Of a DNA stretch of 8,144 nucleotides, positions 1-6,536 are shown in pieces. The notes beneath the pieces were generated by a model. It was given only the letters and a program-made list of their open reading frames with translations. It was not told the DNA's origin and searched no databases. Source of the stretch: Verrucomicrobia bacterium UBA4286 (lineage in GTDB: Bacteria; Verrucomicrobiota; Kiritimatiellia; RFP12; UBA1067); NCBI GenBank assembly GCA_002395905.1, contig DGVK01000153.1, positions 1 through 8,144 on the forward strand, given 5' to 3'. How positions within the stretch are numbered: position 1 is the first letter of the stretch; the number at the start of each line of letters is the position of its first letter. The position numbers and the translations under genes are program-made.

Positions 1-62
1 GCCGTGACTCTGTCTACGAGGAGCAGATCAACCGCGAATCGTTAGCGGGCGCGCATAGCGGA
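1..62. other. short unassigned stretch downstream of ribE
   Basis: This is the 62 bases beyond the ribE stop codon, cut by the window edge. On the minus strand the only ATG opens a four-codon frame ending in TAA. I see no convincing terminator: the best hairpin is a 4-bp CCGC/GCGG stem without a T-run. It does not look like a tRNA end. On the plus strand one frame ends at TAG 43-45 and another at TGA 5-7, so a convergent gene could end here, but too little is visible to decide. Confidence 0.3.
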
Positions 63-692
63 TCAAATGAAGCCGGCGGCGGAAAGCTTCTCTTCGGTGA
101 GGCCTTGCGATGCGGAAGCCTTGGCGACGTATTTGCCGACCACATCCCCTTCAAGATTTACCTTCTCGCCTGCCTTCTTCGCGCCGAGCGTCGTCTCGGC
201 CGCAGTCGTCGGAATGACATCCACGCCCAGCCAGTCGTCGCCTATGGCAGAAATCGTGAGCGACACACCGTCTATCGTTATCGATCCCTTGAGGACCGAC
301 TGCGCTGCGAGGACGCGCCCGCACTTCACACGCAGCTGGAAGTCGCGTCCCTTCGGCGTCTTTTGCGCGATCGTCCCGCGACAGTCCACATGGCCCTGCA
401 CTATGTGGCCTCCCATCGCATCGCCTGCACGAAGCGCGCGTTCGAGGTTCACCTTCGCGCCAGGCACAAGCTCGCCCAGCCCCGTTCGAGATTCCGTCTC
501 GCGCAGAACATCCGCCGTAAACCGCGAACCTTCGCACTTCACAACCGTGAGGCATACGCCGTTCACCGAAACCGACTCCCCTTCTTCGAGCGGCCTCGCC
601 CACGGCCTGTCGGCAGCCACCTCAAGCACCAGCCCCGCGCCGCGCGAGACGCGTTTGACCGTTCCGATCCTCTGTATCAATCCAGTGAACAT
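63..692 (-). CDS. ribE: riboflavin synthase, alpha chain (lumazine dismutase)
   Basis: Catalyses the last step of riboflavin synthesis, the dismutation of two 6,7-dimethyl-8-ribityllumazine molecules, in the cytoplasm. The 209-residue protein has the two tandem lumazine-binding barrels of the family at its usual length. Barrel 1 opens with the canonical MFTGLI start, then VNGVCLTV (43-50, with the Cys of the active site), VNLERAL (81-87) and GGHIVQGHVD (94-103). Barrel 2 has SITIDGVSLTI (137-147) and GKYV (186-189). The C-terminal LSAAGF is like the end of Bacillus subtilis RibE. The usual IPHT motif reads IPTT (160-163), losing the His, and the Gly after HVD is Cys. The ATG follows the ribD stop by 3 nt, with an AAGGAA ribosome-binding site inside the end of ribD, so the two are probably translationally coupled. 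Some schemes call this gene ribC. Confidence 0.97.
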   Translation of the reverse strand: MFTGLIQRIGTVKRVSRGAGLVLEVAADRPWARPLEEGESVSVNGVCLTVVKCEGSRFTADVLRETESRTGLGELVPGAKVNLERALRAGDAMGGHIVQGHVDCRGTIAQKTPKGRDFQLRVKCGRVLAAQSVLKGSITIDGVSLTISAIGDDWLGVDVIPTTAAETTLGAKKAGEKVNLEGDVVGKYVAKASASQGLTEEKLSAAGFI

Positions 693-695
693 AGC

Positions 696-1754
696 TCATT
701 CCTTGGGTTTGCCGTCAGAAGTGAATTTCATACCGGTTCCTTCTCCCGGCCATGTCGCATAGCCGGAAAGCCCTGCCCGGAAAAACGAATCGCCGTCGGC
801 GAGGAAGCTGCCGTCATAGAACGTCGTCCCGCGGATCGCGCGCGAGATGCGCTTCGAACCGATGAAGACCGGCGCGACGACCGTAAGCCACTCGTCGACC
901 AGCCCCGCGTCGGCCAGAGAGCGTGCGAGTTCGAGCCCTCCTTCGCACAGAACGCTCATAACGCCCATTCTGCCGAGTTCGCGAAGGGCCTTCTTCGCGT
1001 CGTCGAAGACCAGAGTTCTGTTCATGCCGTCGGTGAACACCTGTGCGTTTTTCGGGAGCCTCCCGCTGCGCGAGACCACGACGCGTATCAGGTCCTTGTT
1101 TGGCTTCACGCGCGCGAGCAGAGACGGATTATCCCTTCGAACCGTCTCTGCGCCGACCATGATCGCGTCGACGCTTTCGCGCAACCTGTTCGTGCGGCGC
1201 CGCGACGCCTCGCACGTGATCCAGCCAGAGTCGCCCCGGTCGTCGCATATCTTACCGTCAAGCGACATCGCAATCTTGACCGTGACATACGGAAGACCTG
1301 TCGTCACATGCTTGCGAAAATCGCTCACAAGACTGCGGCATGCCGCGGTCACGCCGGCGTCGCCCTTGAATATTTCGCACTTTACTCCGTGCCTCGCAAG
1401 CGCGCGAGCCGCTTTGCCGCGATTCTTCGGGTTCGGGTCCCGCACGGCGTAAACTACGCGTGATATTCCCGCCGCGACGATGGCGTCGGTGCAAGCCCCG
1501 ACGCGCCCCGGTCTGGAACACGGCTCAAGCGTCACATAAATCGTCGCGCCGGCGAGCGACTTCACGCCTCGGCGCCGCGCGCTCTTTATGGCCGCGACCT
1601 CGGCATGATCGCCGCCCGCCTTTTTGTGCCATCCTTCTCCCGCGATTCCGCCGCCGCACACGATCACGGCGCCGACGGCAGGATTGGGACGCGTATGCCC
1701 CATTCCGCGCGCGCCGAGTTCCGCGGCGCGAGCCATGTAGCCGGCGTCGGTCAT
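696..1754 (-). CDS. ribD: bifunctional riboflavin biosynthesis deaminase/reductase RibD
   Basis: Performs the deamination and then the NADPH-dependent ribosyl-chain reduction of the early riboflavin pathway. The 352-residue protein has an N-terminal cytidine-deaminase-like zinc domain (about 1-145): RPNPAVGAVIV (22-32), H50-A-E52 as zinc ligand and catalytic Glu, and the PCxnC ligands C79 and C88 in TLEPC...GAC. The Pro usually preceding HAE is Asp here. The reductase domain (about 150-352) begins with GLPYVTVKIAMSLDGK (153-168), followed by GDSGWIT, a DNPSLLAR segment (208-215) and CEGG (270-273). Length is normal. The frame stays open 47 codons further upstream into nusB. I chose the ATG at 1754 because it overlaps the nusB stop as ATGA and begins just before the first conserved segment. 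Part of nusB-ribD-ribE. Confidence 0.96.
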   Translation of the reverse strand: MTDAGYMARAAELGARGMGHTRPNPAVGAVIVCGGGIAGEGWHKKAGGDHAEVAAIKSARRRGVKSLAGATIYVTLEPCSRPGRVGACTDAIVAAGISRVVYAVRDPNPKNRGKAARALARHGVKCEIFKGDAGVTAACRSLVSDFRKHVTTGLPYVTVKIAMSLDGKICDDRGDSGWITCEASRRRTNRLRESVDAIMVGAETVRRDNPSLLARVKPNKDLIRVVVSRSGRLPKNAQVFTDGMNRTLVFDDAKKALRELGRMGVMSVLCEGGLELARSLADAGLVDEWLTVVAPVFIGSKRISRAIRGTTFYDGSFLADGDSFFRAGLSGYATWPGEGTGMKFTSDGKPKE

Positions 1755-2197
1755 TGCGCCTTGCGCGTCTTCGCGACCTTGTCCAGCACGGCGTTCACGA
1801 TAGTGCGGGACCTTGCGCCGGAAAACCAGTTCGCGAGGTCGATGGCCTCGTTGATCACGACCGGCGCCGGAACGTCGCTGTGGAGCATCTCCCACACGCC
1901 GAGCCTCAATACCGCGCGCTCGACCGTTCCAAGCCGGTAGAGATCCCAGTTGTCAAGATGGGCGGCTATAATCTTGTCCAGTTCGCGCAACGAGCCAAGA
2001 ACTCCCGCGACGCGCTCCTCGGCGAAAGCTTTAAGGCCGCCCTTCGCCTTCACCGGGCCGCCGAACTCTTCTTCAAGACTGCCGAGCTGCTCCCATTGGG
2101 ACGCCATGAAAAGCGCTGCGTCGTCGACCGGATTGAGATCCGCCGCCGTAAGCATCTGCACGGCCCACTCCCGGGCCTGTCTTCTAGTAGCCGTCAT
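1751..2197 (-). CDS. nusB: transcription antitermination factor NusB
   Basis: NusB binds boxA RNA with NusE (ribosomal protein S10) and supports antitermination, chiefly on rRNA operons. The 148-residue protein is of family length and all-helical in character. It starts with the typical ATRRQARE segment (3-10). The C-terminal half has the best family signature: WDLYRLGTVERAVLRLGVWE (84-103), VINEAIDLA (114-122) and VNAVLDKV (134-141), matching the usual INEAVELAK and VNGVLDK motifs. The ATG at 2197 has a purine-rich GGAAGGCGGGA upstream and lies about 34 nt downstream of an extended -10 promoter element, so it appears to be the first gene of its transcript. The stop overlaps the ribD start. 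nusB next to riboflavin genes is common in bacteria, though usually beside ribH, which is absent here. Confidence 0.95.
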   Translation of the reverse strand: MTATRRQAREWAVQMLTAADLNPVDDAALFMASQWEQLGSLEEEFGGPVKAKGGLKAFAEERVAGVLGSLRELDKIIAAHLDNWDLYRLGTVERAVLRLGVWEMLHSDVPAPVVINEAIDLANWFSGARSRTIVNAVLDKVAKTRKAQ

Positions 2198-2230
2198 TTA
2201 TCCCGCCTTCCGCATTTTGCAACCAGCGAC

Positions 2231-2239
2231 ATTATACCA
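2231..2239 (-). promoter_or_regulatory. extended -10 promoter for nusB-ribD-ribE
   Basis: Read on the minus strand, the gap between pyrE and nusB contains TGGTATAAT (2239 to 2231), a perfect TGnTATAAT extended -10 element of housekeeping sigma factors. At the normal 16-18 nt spacing upstream I see no good -35 box (for example GAGCGC), which fits an extended -10 promoter. Initiation would fall near 2224, giving a leader of roughly 25-30 nt before the nusB start at 2197, too short for a riboswitch. It is the only AT-rich spot in the only sizeable gap of the window. Confidence 0.7.
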
Positions 2240-2257
2240 TATCAAGCGGCGTTGCGC

Positions 2258-2866
2258 TCACGAACCGGGGTGCACGGGATGTCCGCCGGCCCTGCACATC
2301 GGGCATTCCTGCGCGGTCCATGTCTCCGGCGTCATCTGCATGAGAGAGAACATCGGTATGTCGCCGAACGAAACCGACCCGCCCGATCTGTCGACGAGCA
2401 GCACTACCGCCACCACCTCGCATCCCGCCGCCTTTACCAGATCGATCGTCTCCTGCACACGGCCGCCTTTCGTCACGACGTCCTCCGCAACGACATATCG
2501 CTCGCCGGGCTTGAGCGAAAAACGGCGCATGGCGAGAACGGTGTTGGGCTTCCCGCCCGCGTCCACACCCTCGCCCTGGACCTTCTCGGCGAAAACGCAC
2601 TTTACGTCCAACGCGCGCGCCACCTCGTGCCCCACGAGAATCCCGCCTACCGCCGGCGAAATCACGCCGTCCACGCGCGACAGATCGCATCCGGCCTTCG
2701 CCTTCGCCACAACCGCATCGCACAGCTTCGCGGCGATCCGCGGATACCGCAGAACGTTCGCACACTGAAAATACCTGTTGGAGTGGAGTTTGGAACGCAA
2801 CTCGAAGTGGCCTTCAAGCAGCGCGCCTGTCTTTTTGAACGCATCAAGAACCTCTTCTTGAGTCAT
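2258..2866 (-). CDS. pyrE: orotate phosphoribosyltransferase
   Basis: Transfers phosphoribose from PRPP to orotate to make OMP in de novo pyrimidine synthesis. The 202-residue protein has an N-terminal GHFELRSKLHSNRYFQC segment (19-35), matching the orotate-binding GHFxLxSGxHSxxY region with Lys in place of the usual Gly. ISPAVGG (69-75) and FAEK (92-95) follow. The PRPP loop is VVAEDVVTKGGR (125-136), with the acidic pair and TxGG signature of type I phosphoribosyltransferases. The C-terminus carries CPMC (188-191) followed by a Gly/Pro-rich tail, a feature I associate with the Thermus-type OPRT family rather than the E. coli type. Start at 2866 has an AAAGGA site about 9 nt upstream. The previous gene stops 13 nt before, and nusB begins 60 nt after the stop, so pyrE looks like the last gene of the upstream operon. 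Confidence 0.93.
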   Translation of the reverse strand: MTQEEVLDAFKKTGALLEGHFELRSKLHSNRYFQCANVLRYPRIAAKLCDAVVAKAKAGCDLSRVDGVISPAVGGILVGHEVARALDVKCVFAEKVQGEGVDAGGKPNTVLAMRRFSLKPGERYVVAEDVVTKGGRVQETIDLVKAAGCEVVAVVLLVDRSGGSVSFGDIPMFSLMQMTPETWTAQECPMCRAGGHPVHPGS

Positions 2867-2879
2867 AGCAACGATCCTT

Positions 2880-3374
2880 TCATTTCATGGTTCCGTCTAG
2901 GTTAAGCATCTCTTCGCGCGAGAACGCGTCGCCCCGCGCAGGCTCTGGAGCATCCGGCGCAAGCGCGGCAGGCGCGGGCGCCCGGAAATCCGTCGGCGGC
3001 ACAACCTCCCTGCGCGGCATCGGCGCCGACCGCACGACGCGCGAGCGCATCGAAATATCGGCCACCGGCGCCATAGGAGCTTCGGGGATCTCCTCGACAA
3101 ACATCTCCAGCCGCAGATTGCGCACACCCTCCGAGCCGATCTGCCATGCAGATCTTGCGGCATTCATCACGCGCCGTTCTTCATCCGGCGAAAGCGAAAC
3201 AAACGCGCACGAGGCCGATCGCGCCGCGCCGCACGGCTCCTTGCGCACGGCCGAGGGCGCAAGAGCCTTGCATGGGAACGCCGCAAGAATCGCCGCAGGC
3301 ATTGCGAGCGCGGACAAAAGCTGCAGAATCTCTATGCGCATGCTGCGCCGGGGCCTGTATATCTTTGAACTCAT
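2880..3374 (-). CDS. small single-pass membrane protein, possible ExbD/TolR-like or TonB-like partner
   Basis: I do not recognise this 164-residue protein with certainty. It has a basic N-terminus (RPRRSMR, 7-13), one hydrophobic segment (about 15-33) and a remainder predicted to lie outside the membrane. A short charged, helical stretch (62-98) follows, then a Pro/Ala-rich tail (118-147). The sequence RPRRSMRIEILQLLSAL resembles the start of many ExbD proteins (RR..RIEIIPLIDV). On that alignment the Pro is Gln and the ion-pathway Asp is Ser29 or its neighbour Ser21; Ser21 fits without gaps. A recognisable ExbD periplasmic domain is not evident, and there is no TonB C-terminal domain. A membrane anchor plus Pro-rich region directly after exbB-exbD also suits a TonB/TolA-like linker role. 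Three Cys (35, 48, 56) sit near the membrane. The region before Cys35 is not a good lipobox. The start overlaps the exbD-like stop as ATGA. Confidence 0.6.
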   Translation of the reverse strand: MSSKIYRPRRSMRIEILQLLSALAMPAAILAAFPCKALAPSAVRKEPCGAARSASCAFVSLSPDEERRVMNAARSAWQIGSEGVRNLRLEMFVEEIPEAPMAPVADISMRSRVVRSAPMPRREVVPPTDFRAPAPAALAPDAPEPARGDAFSREEMLNLDGTMK

Positions 3375-3847
3375 TCGGCGGAGGCCTCCGACTTGTTGGC
3401 TATCAAAACGCGCTCAAGCCCGCTTGTGCGGGCGACCGCGGCCATCTTCGTCACGTCTTCGCACGGCACGCGCCTGTCGCATAGCACAAGCAGGGTCCTG
3501 CCCTCAACCTTTGCGGCGCGCTCCGCGAGGTGCTCGCCGAGAGAAGAGGCCGACGCCGCATCCCCGAGCGAGTATCGTGCATCGTCGAAAAAGACACACG
3601 TTTCGTCCTGAAGCGGCATGACGAGCGCCACGAGAGGAGTTGCTTCGCCTTCGGTCAGACCGACGGACGGCAGATCGAATACGACGCCTTCGGCGAGCGT
3701 CATTGTGCCGCCGATCATGTGCAGCATAAGAAGCAGCAATCCGGCAGAAATCCACGGCACAGATGCATAGAAAGGCCTCAACCACGACGGCACGTGGCGC
3801 CATATGCCCTCGGGAAGCTCGGGCGTCCAGCCCCATCCCTGCTTCAT
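3371..3847 (-). CDS. ExbD/TolR-like biopolymer transport protein lacking the transmembrane Asp
   Basis: A 158-residue protein with ExbD/TolR architecture: a cytoplasmic N-terminus (1-30, longer than usual), one membrane helix (about 31-47) and a periplasmic domain. Family marks are FDLPSV (57-62) after the helix, then a strand-rich segment with VFFDDARYSL (85-94). The C-terminal CDRRVPCEDVTKMAAVARTS (123-142) followed by GLERVLIA corresponds to the ExbD pattern D..V.Y..V...M...K..G...V.IA. Aligning PWISAGLLLLMLHMI (31-45) gap-free to the family helix PFIDVMLVLLIIFMV puts Ser34 at the nearly invariant Asp (Asp25 of E. coli ExbD, Asp23 of TolR). A His (43) lies in the helix. The gene sits directly after exbB with an ATGA overlap, so the two should be made in coupled amounts. 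ExbD-like is likely; ion coupling is doubtful. Confidence 0.82.
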   Translation of the reverse strand: MKQGWGWTPELPEGIWRHVPSWLRPFYASVPWISAGLLLLMLHMIGGTMTLAEGVVFDLPSVGLTEGEATPLVALVMPLQDETCVFFDDARYSLGDAASASSLGEHLAERAAKVEGRTLLVLCDRRVPCEDVTKMAAVARTSGLERVLIANKSEASAE

Positions 3848-4446
3848 TCGGCCCCCTTTTCGGTGATATAGCCTACTATCTGGCTGGCCGCCGCCTCCAT
3901 CTCGACGACAATGCGCTCCATCCTGAGGCGCAGCATGCTGTACATCACCGATGCCGGTATCGCAACAGCAAGGCCGACCGCGGCCGATACAAGAGCCTCC
4001 ATCGACGCGCCGGAGAGATCGGCTCTTGAAACGACCTCGCCGGAATTAACAAGGAGCATCGTCTTTATGAAGCCTATTATTGTGCCGAGAAGTCCGAGCA
4101 GCGGAGCAACCATCCCTATGAGCGCAAGAGCGGCCAGACGTCTGTTGAGATAGCTGGCCTCGGCGCGTCCCTGCGCATCCACCGCCTCGCGCAGGGCCTT
4201 TTCGGATCCGTTGCGGTGGCGTATCGCAGTCGCGACTACGCGCGCCACCGGAACCGCAGTATCCTCGCACATGGCCACCGCCTCGTCCTCGTTGCCCCGC
4301 GAGAGGATGTTGACAATTCCCTTCACGAAGTCTTGATGGTCGATCTGGGCTCGCCTCAGCTCGAAGAACCTCTCGAAGAACACCACTACCGCCGCGACAG
4401 CCATGGCCATCAGCAGCCAGAACACCGGACCTCCTGAAATCGTCAC
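3844..4446 (-). CDS. MotA/TolQ/ExbB proton-channel family protein
   Basis: A 200-residue inner-membrane protein with the three-helix ExbB/TolQ plan: TM1 about 7-24, a cytoplasmic loop, TM2 about 104-133, TM3 about 150-172 and a basic/acidic cytoplasmic tail. TM2 carries the family signature APLLGLLGTIIGFIKTM (114-130), including the pore Thr (T122). TM3 reads MEALVSAAVGLAVAIPA (149-165), where the family usually has EALxTTAxGLxVAIPA. The Thr equivalent to E. coli ExbB T181 appears to be Ala155, with Ser154 before it. ExbB normally forms a pentamer around ExbD and converts ion flow into work on the cell envelope. I chose the GTG at 4446: it overlaps the TPR gene's TGA as GTGA, has a very strong AAGGAAAGGAG site 7 nt upstream, and the protein then begins just before TM1. 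The frame is open further upstream, but that extension has no hydrophobic or conserved content. Confidence 0.9.
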   Translation of the reverse strand: MTISGGPVFWLLMAMAVAAVVVFFERFFELRRAQIDHQDFVKGIVNILSRGNEDEAVAMCEDTAVPVARVVATAIRHRNGSEKALREAVDAQGRAEASYLNRRLAALALIGMVAPLLGLLGTIIGFIKTMLLVNSGEVVSRADLSGASMEALVSAAVGLAVAIPASVMYSMLRLRMERIVVEMEAAASQIVGYITEKGAE

Positions 4447-6536
4447 AGGAACGCTCCTTTCCTTTTTATACGGTCGATTCTGCGCGCAGCCTCGGCGGCA
4501 GCCGGCACGTCGCTTCTGGATACAAGCCTCAGCATCCCGAGCGCCTGTTCGTCGTAGCCGCGGCTCTCGCACTCCTCGGCAAGACGAAACGCCGCGCGGG
4601 CGAAGTCGGCCTTGGCCGTATCATCGTACCTGAGCCCCTTCTCACGCCCGGACCTGTAGGCCAGCACCACCTGGGTGTAATACTGGTCGACAGCCTCCTC
4701 CGCGCGCTTGAGCCGCTCCAGAGTCTTGCCGATCTTGAACGAAAGCGAAAGCCTCTGCGAGGGCGAAAGGCCGTTCTCGCCGAGCAGGATCGTGCGGTAT
4801 GCCTCAAGCGCGGCGACGTAGCGCGCCGTATTGTCGGCACCCATGGCAAAAAGCGCATCGGCCCTGAGCATCTGCGCGCGCAGTCTGTCGACCTGCGTCG
4901 CGCCGTTCGCCAGCGCGGCGCGCTCCAGCACGAGCACCGCCTCGTCGAACCGCGCAAGTTCTATCAGCGCCTCGCCCTGGACGAGCAGCCCCGCGGCTCT
5001 TGCTTCGCTTTCCGGATAACGCGCCACCAGCGCGCCGACAGTCGAGACCGCGCGCTGGCAGTCGCTATCGGCGAAGGCCGCGCGTGCAGACCATACAAGC
5101 GCCGCAGGCGCGTCCGGAGAGTCGGGGAGTATCGCCGCGAAGTCGGCGAACCGTGACGACGCCTCCTTCCATCTGGCCTTGTTGTAGGCGAACTTCGCGA
5201 GCCAGAGCGTGGCTTCGGCACGAATAGCAGGCTCCATCGAACTGTCGCCGGCCATGGCGCGCGCACGCTTTTCGGCATCTGCGTCGCGCCCCTGTCCGTA
5301 AAGGCATAGAACCGCGTAGAATTCCATGCGCGGCCGTCTCGACGGATCCTCGACGGCGACTTTCTCAAACGTCTTCTGCGCATCGGCGAAACGGTACTCT
5401 GCATACTGCGACCGCCCCTCGTCCTCCAGTTCCTGGAGACGCAAAAGGTCGGCCAGCTTCGCCGCGGCTTCCGTGTCGGAATAATCGCGGCTCACCGTCC
5501 GGTAACGCTCCATCGCCTCTGCGCCGCGCCCGAGAGCGGCGAGAGTGTCGCCTGCTCTGGCGAGCGAGGCCGCCTTCGACGCACGGTTTGTCGAAAGCTC
5601 CGCCGCGCGGTCGAACGCGACAAGCGCATCTTCATTCCTGCCGAGCTTTGAAAGCGCCCACCCGCGCCCCTCCTGGAAGGTCGCGTTCTTTGATATATCG
5701 GGCCATGTCTCGAGCGCCTCGTCGTATATCTTGGAGGCTTCCTGCCACTCGCCGCGTTCGAGCCGTGCCTCTGCAAGCGCCAGAAACACGTCCCGCGCAC
5801 CGTCCGCATCAGGCGAGTCGCGGACAAGCGACGACACCATTTTCGCGCCCTCGTCGAAAGTCGCGCCGTCCTTGAGAAGCGCGACGCCCAGATGGAAGCC
5901 GCAAAGCCTGCGCAGCCCGGCCGAACCGATGCGCGCGCACACCTCGCGCAGCAAAGGGATCTCCCCGAGTCTCACGGCGGCTTCGGCCTGGACGCGTTCG
6001 GACGAATTCGTGCCGGCGGCACGCCGCCATATGGCTTTCGCGCCGTCCAGATCGCCGGCGGCAGAGAGCGCGTCCGCTTTAAGAAGGTCCGTCTCCGCGC
6101 TTTCACCGCAGCGTTCGATATGCTTGAGCGCTTCTTTAGCGTCGCCGGCGGCGAGCGCGATCTCGGCCAGCGTGCGTGCGGCGGCGCGCACATTCGCCGG
6201 ATCGGAGAATTCCGTCTCTGAAAGAAGCTTCTTCGCCTCGCCGGCGCGCCCCGTACGGAAAAGCGCGGCCGCGCGGTAGCATGTGAACCCTTCGCCACGG
6301 GCGTCGCCCCACTCGTCAAGCGTCCGCAGAACATCGCCCCAGCGCTCTTCGCGCGCAAAGCTCTCCAGCACCGCGAGCCGTCCTTCGTCACTGCCGTCCT
6401 TGATGGCGTGGGCGCGCGCGACATTCCACATTCCGTCGCGCAACGCCTCGCGCACCACGCCCATTTCGCCTGCGCCGTCCGCCATAACGACCGGCGCGAC
6501 GGCGGCGAGAACCGCAGCAGCAAGGACAGGATTCAT
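4443..6536 (-). CDS. secreted tetratricopeptide-repeat protein, probably periplasmic
   Basis: A 697-residue protein built almost wholly of TPR helical pairs. It begins with a hydrophobic signal-like segment (4-18) ending in VMA, with likely cleavage after Ala19. The n-region has no Lys or Arg, so the signal is atypical. From about 55 to 690 the pattern of small and aromatic residues repeats with roughly TPR spacing. Examples are AAALFRTGRAGEAKKLL (89-105), LAEARLERGEWQEASKIYDEAL (254-275), GWALSKLGRNEDALVAFDRA (292-311), AKFAYNKARWKEASSRF (447-463) and GEALIELARFDEAVLVLERA (521-540). The end is basic (RIDRIKRK). TPR proteins next to exbB/exbD or tolQ/tolR genes (compare CpoB/YbgF of the Tol system) usually act as periplasmic scaffolds; that role is inferred here. 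The ATG overlaps the era TAA by one base, with GGGAG about 10 nt upstream. I see no catalytic domain. Confidence 0.87.
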   Translation of the reverse strand: MNPVLAAAVLAAVAPVVMADGAGEMGVVREALRDGMWNVARAHAIKDGSDEGRLAVLESFAREERWGDVLRTLDEWGDARGEGFTCYRAAALFRTGRAGEAKKLLSETEFSDPANVRAAARTLAEIALAAGDAKEALKHIERCGESAETDLLKADALSAAGDLDGAKAIWRRAAGTNSSERVQAEAAVRLGEIPLLREVCARIGSAGLRRLCGFHLGVALLKDGATFDEGAKMVSSLVRDSPDADGARDVFLALAEARLERGEWQEASKIYDEALETWPDISKNATFQEGRGWALSKLGRNEDALVAFDRAAELSTNRASKAASLARAGDTLAALGRGAEAMERYRTVSRDYSDTEAAAKLADLLRLQELEDEGRSQYAEYRFADAQKTFEKVAVEDPSRRPRMEFYAVLCLYGQGRDADAEKRARAMAGDSSMEPAIRAEATLWLAKFAYNKARWKEASSRFADFAAILPDSPDAPAALVWSARAAFADSDCQRAVSTVGALVARYPESEARAAGLLVQGEALIELARFDEAVLVLERAALANGATQVDRLRAQMLRADALFAMGADNTARYVAALEAYRTILLGENGLSPSQRLSLSFKIGKTLERLKRAEEAVDQYYTQVVLAYRSGREKGLRYDDTAKADFARAAFRLAEECESRGYDEQALGMLRLVSRSDVPAAAEAARRIDRIKRKGAFL
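4454..4464 (-). promoter_or_regulatory. strong Shine-Dalgarno site deciding the exbB-like GTG start
   Basis: On the minus strand AAGGAAAGGAG lies within the last codons of the TPR gene (encoding Lys-Arg-Lys-Gly-Ala) and ends 7 nt before the GTG at 4446. It is the strongest ribosome-binding site in the window and favours this GTG over the upstream in-frame ATG at 4572. Confidence 0.75.

Noticed and set aside
25..62. Possible rho-independent terminator after ribE
   Set aside because: Only a 4-bp stem with a 9-nt loop and no T-run is visible.
3..1463. Long open plus-strand frame, open from the left edge and across ribE and most of ribD
   Set aside because: It lies opposite two clearly conserved genes, its translation is rich in Arg, His and Ala without any motif, and long antisense frames are expected in GC-rich coding DNA. 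The first residues (VYEEQINRES) look protein-like but have no support.
1755..1895. Upstream extension of ribD by 47 codons
   Set aside because: It overlaps nusB, is Arg-rich without homology to RibD, and the ATGA start at 1754 fits the family N-terminus.
2240..2245. TTGATA as a -35 box for the nusB promoter
   Set aside because: It is only 3 nt from the TATAAT, far too close; the extended -10 explains the promoter better.
1460..2905. 481-codon plus-strand frame opposite nusB and pyrE
   Set aside because: It is antisense to conserved genes on the other strand, has Arg-rich low-quality composition and crosses the promoter gap.
2880..3374. Lipoprotein signal at Cys35 of the small membrane protein
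   Set aside because: The preceding residues are Ala-Phe-Pro, which do not form a lipobox.
4447..4572. Upstream extension of the exbB-like gene by 42 codons
   Set aside because: It overlaps the TPR gene, is basic and Cys-rich with no family match; the GTG at 4446 has a far better ribosome-binding site.
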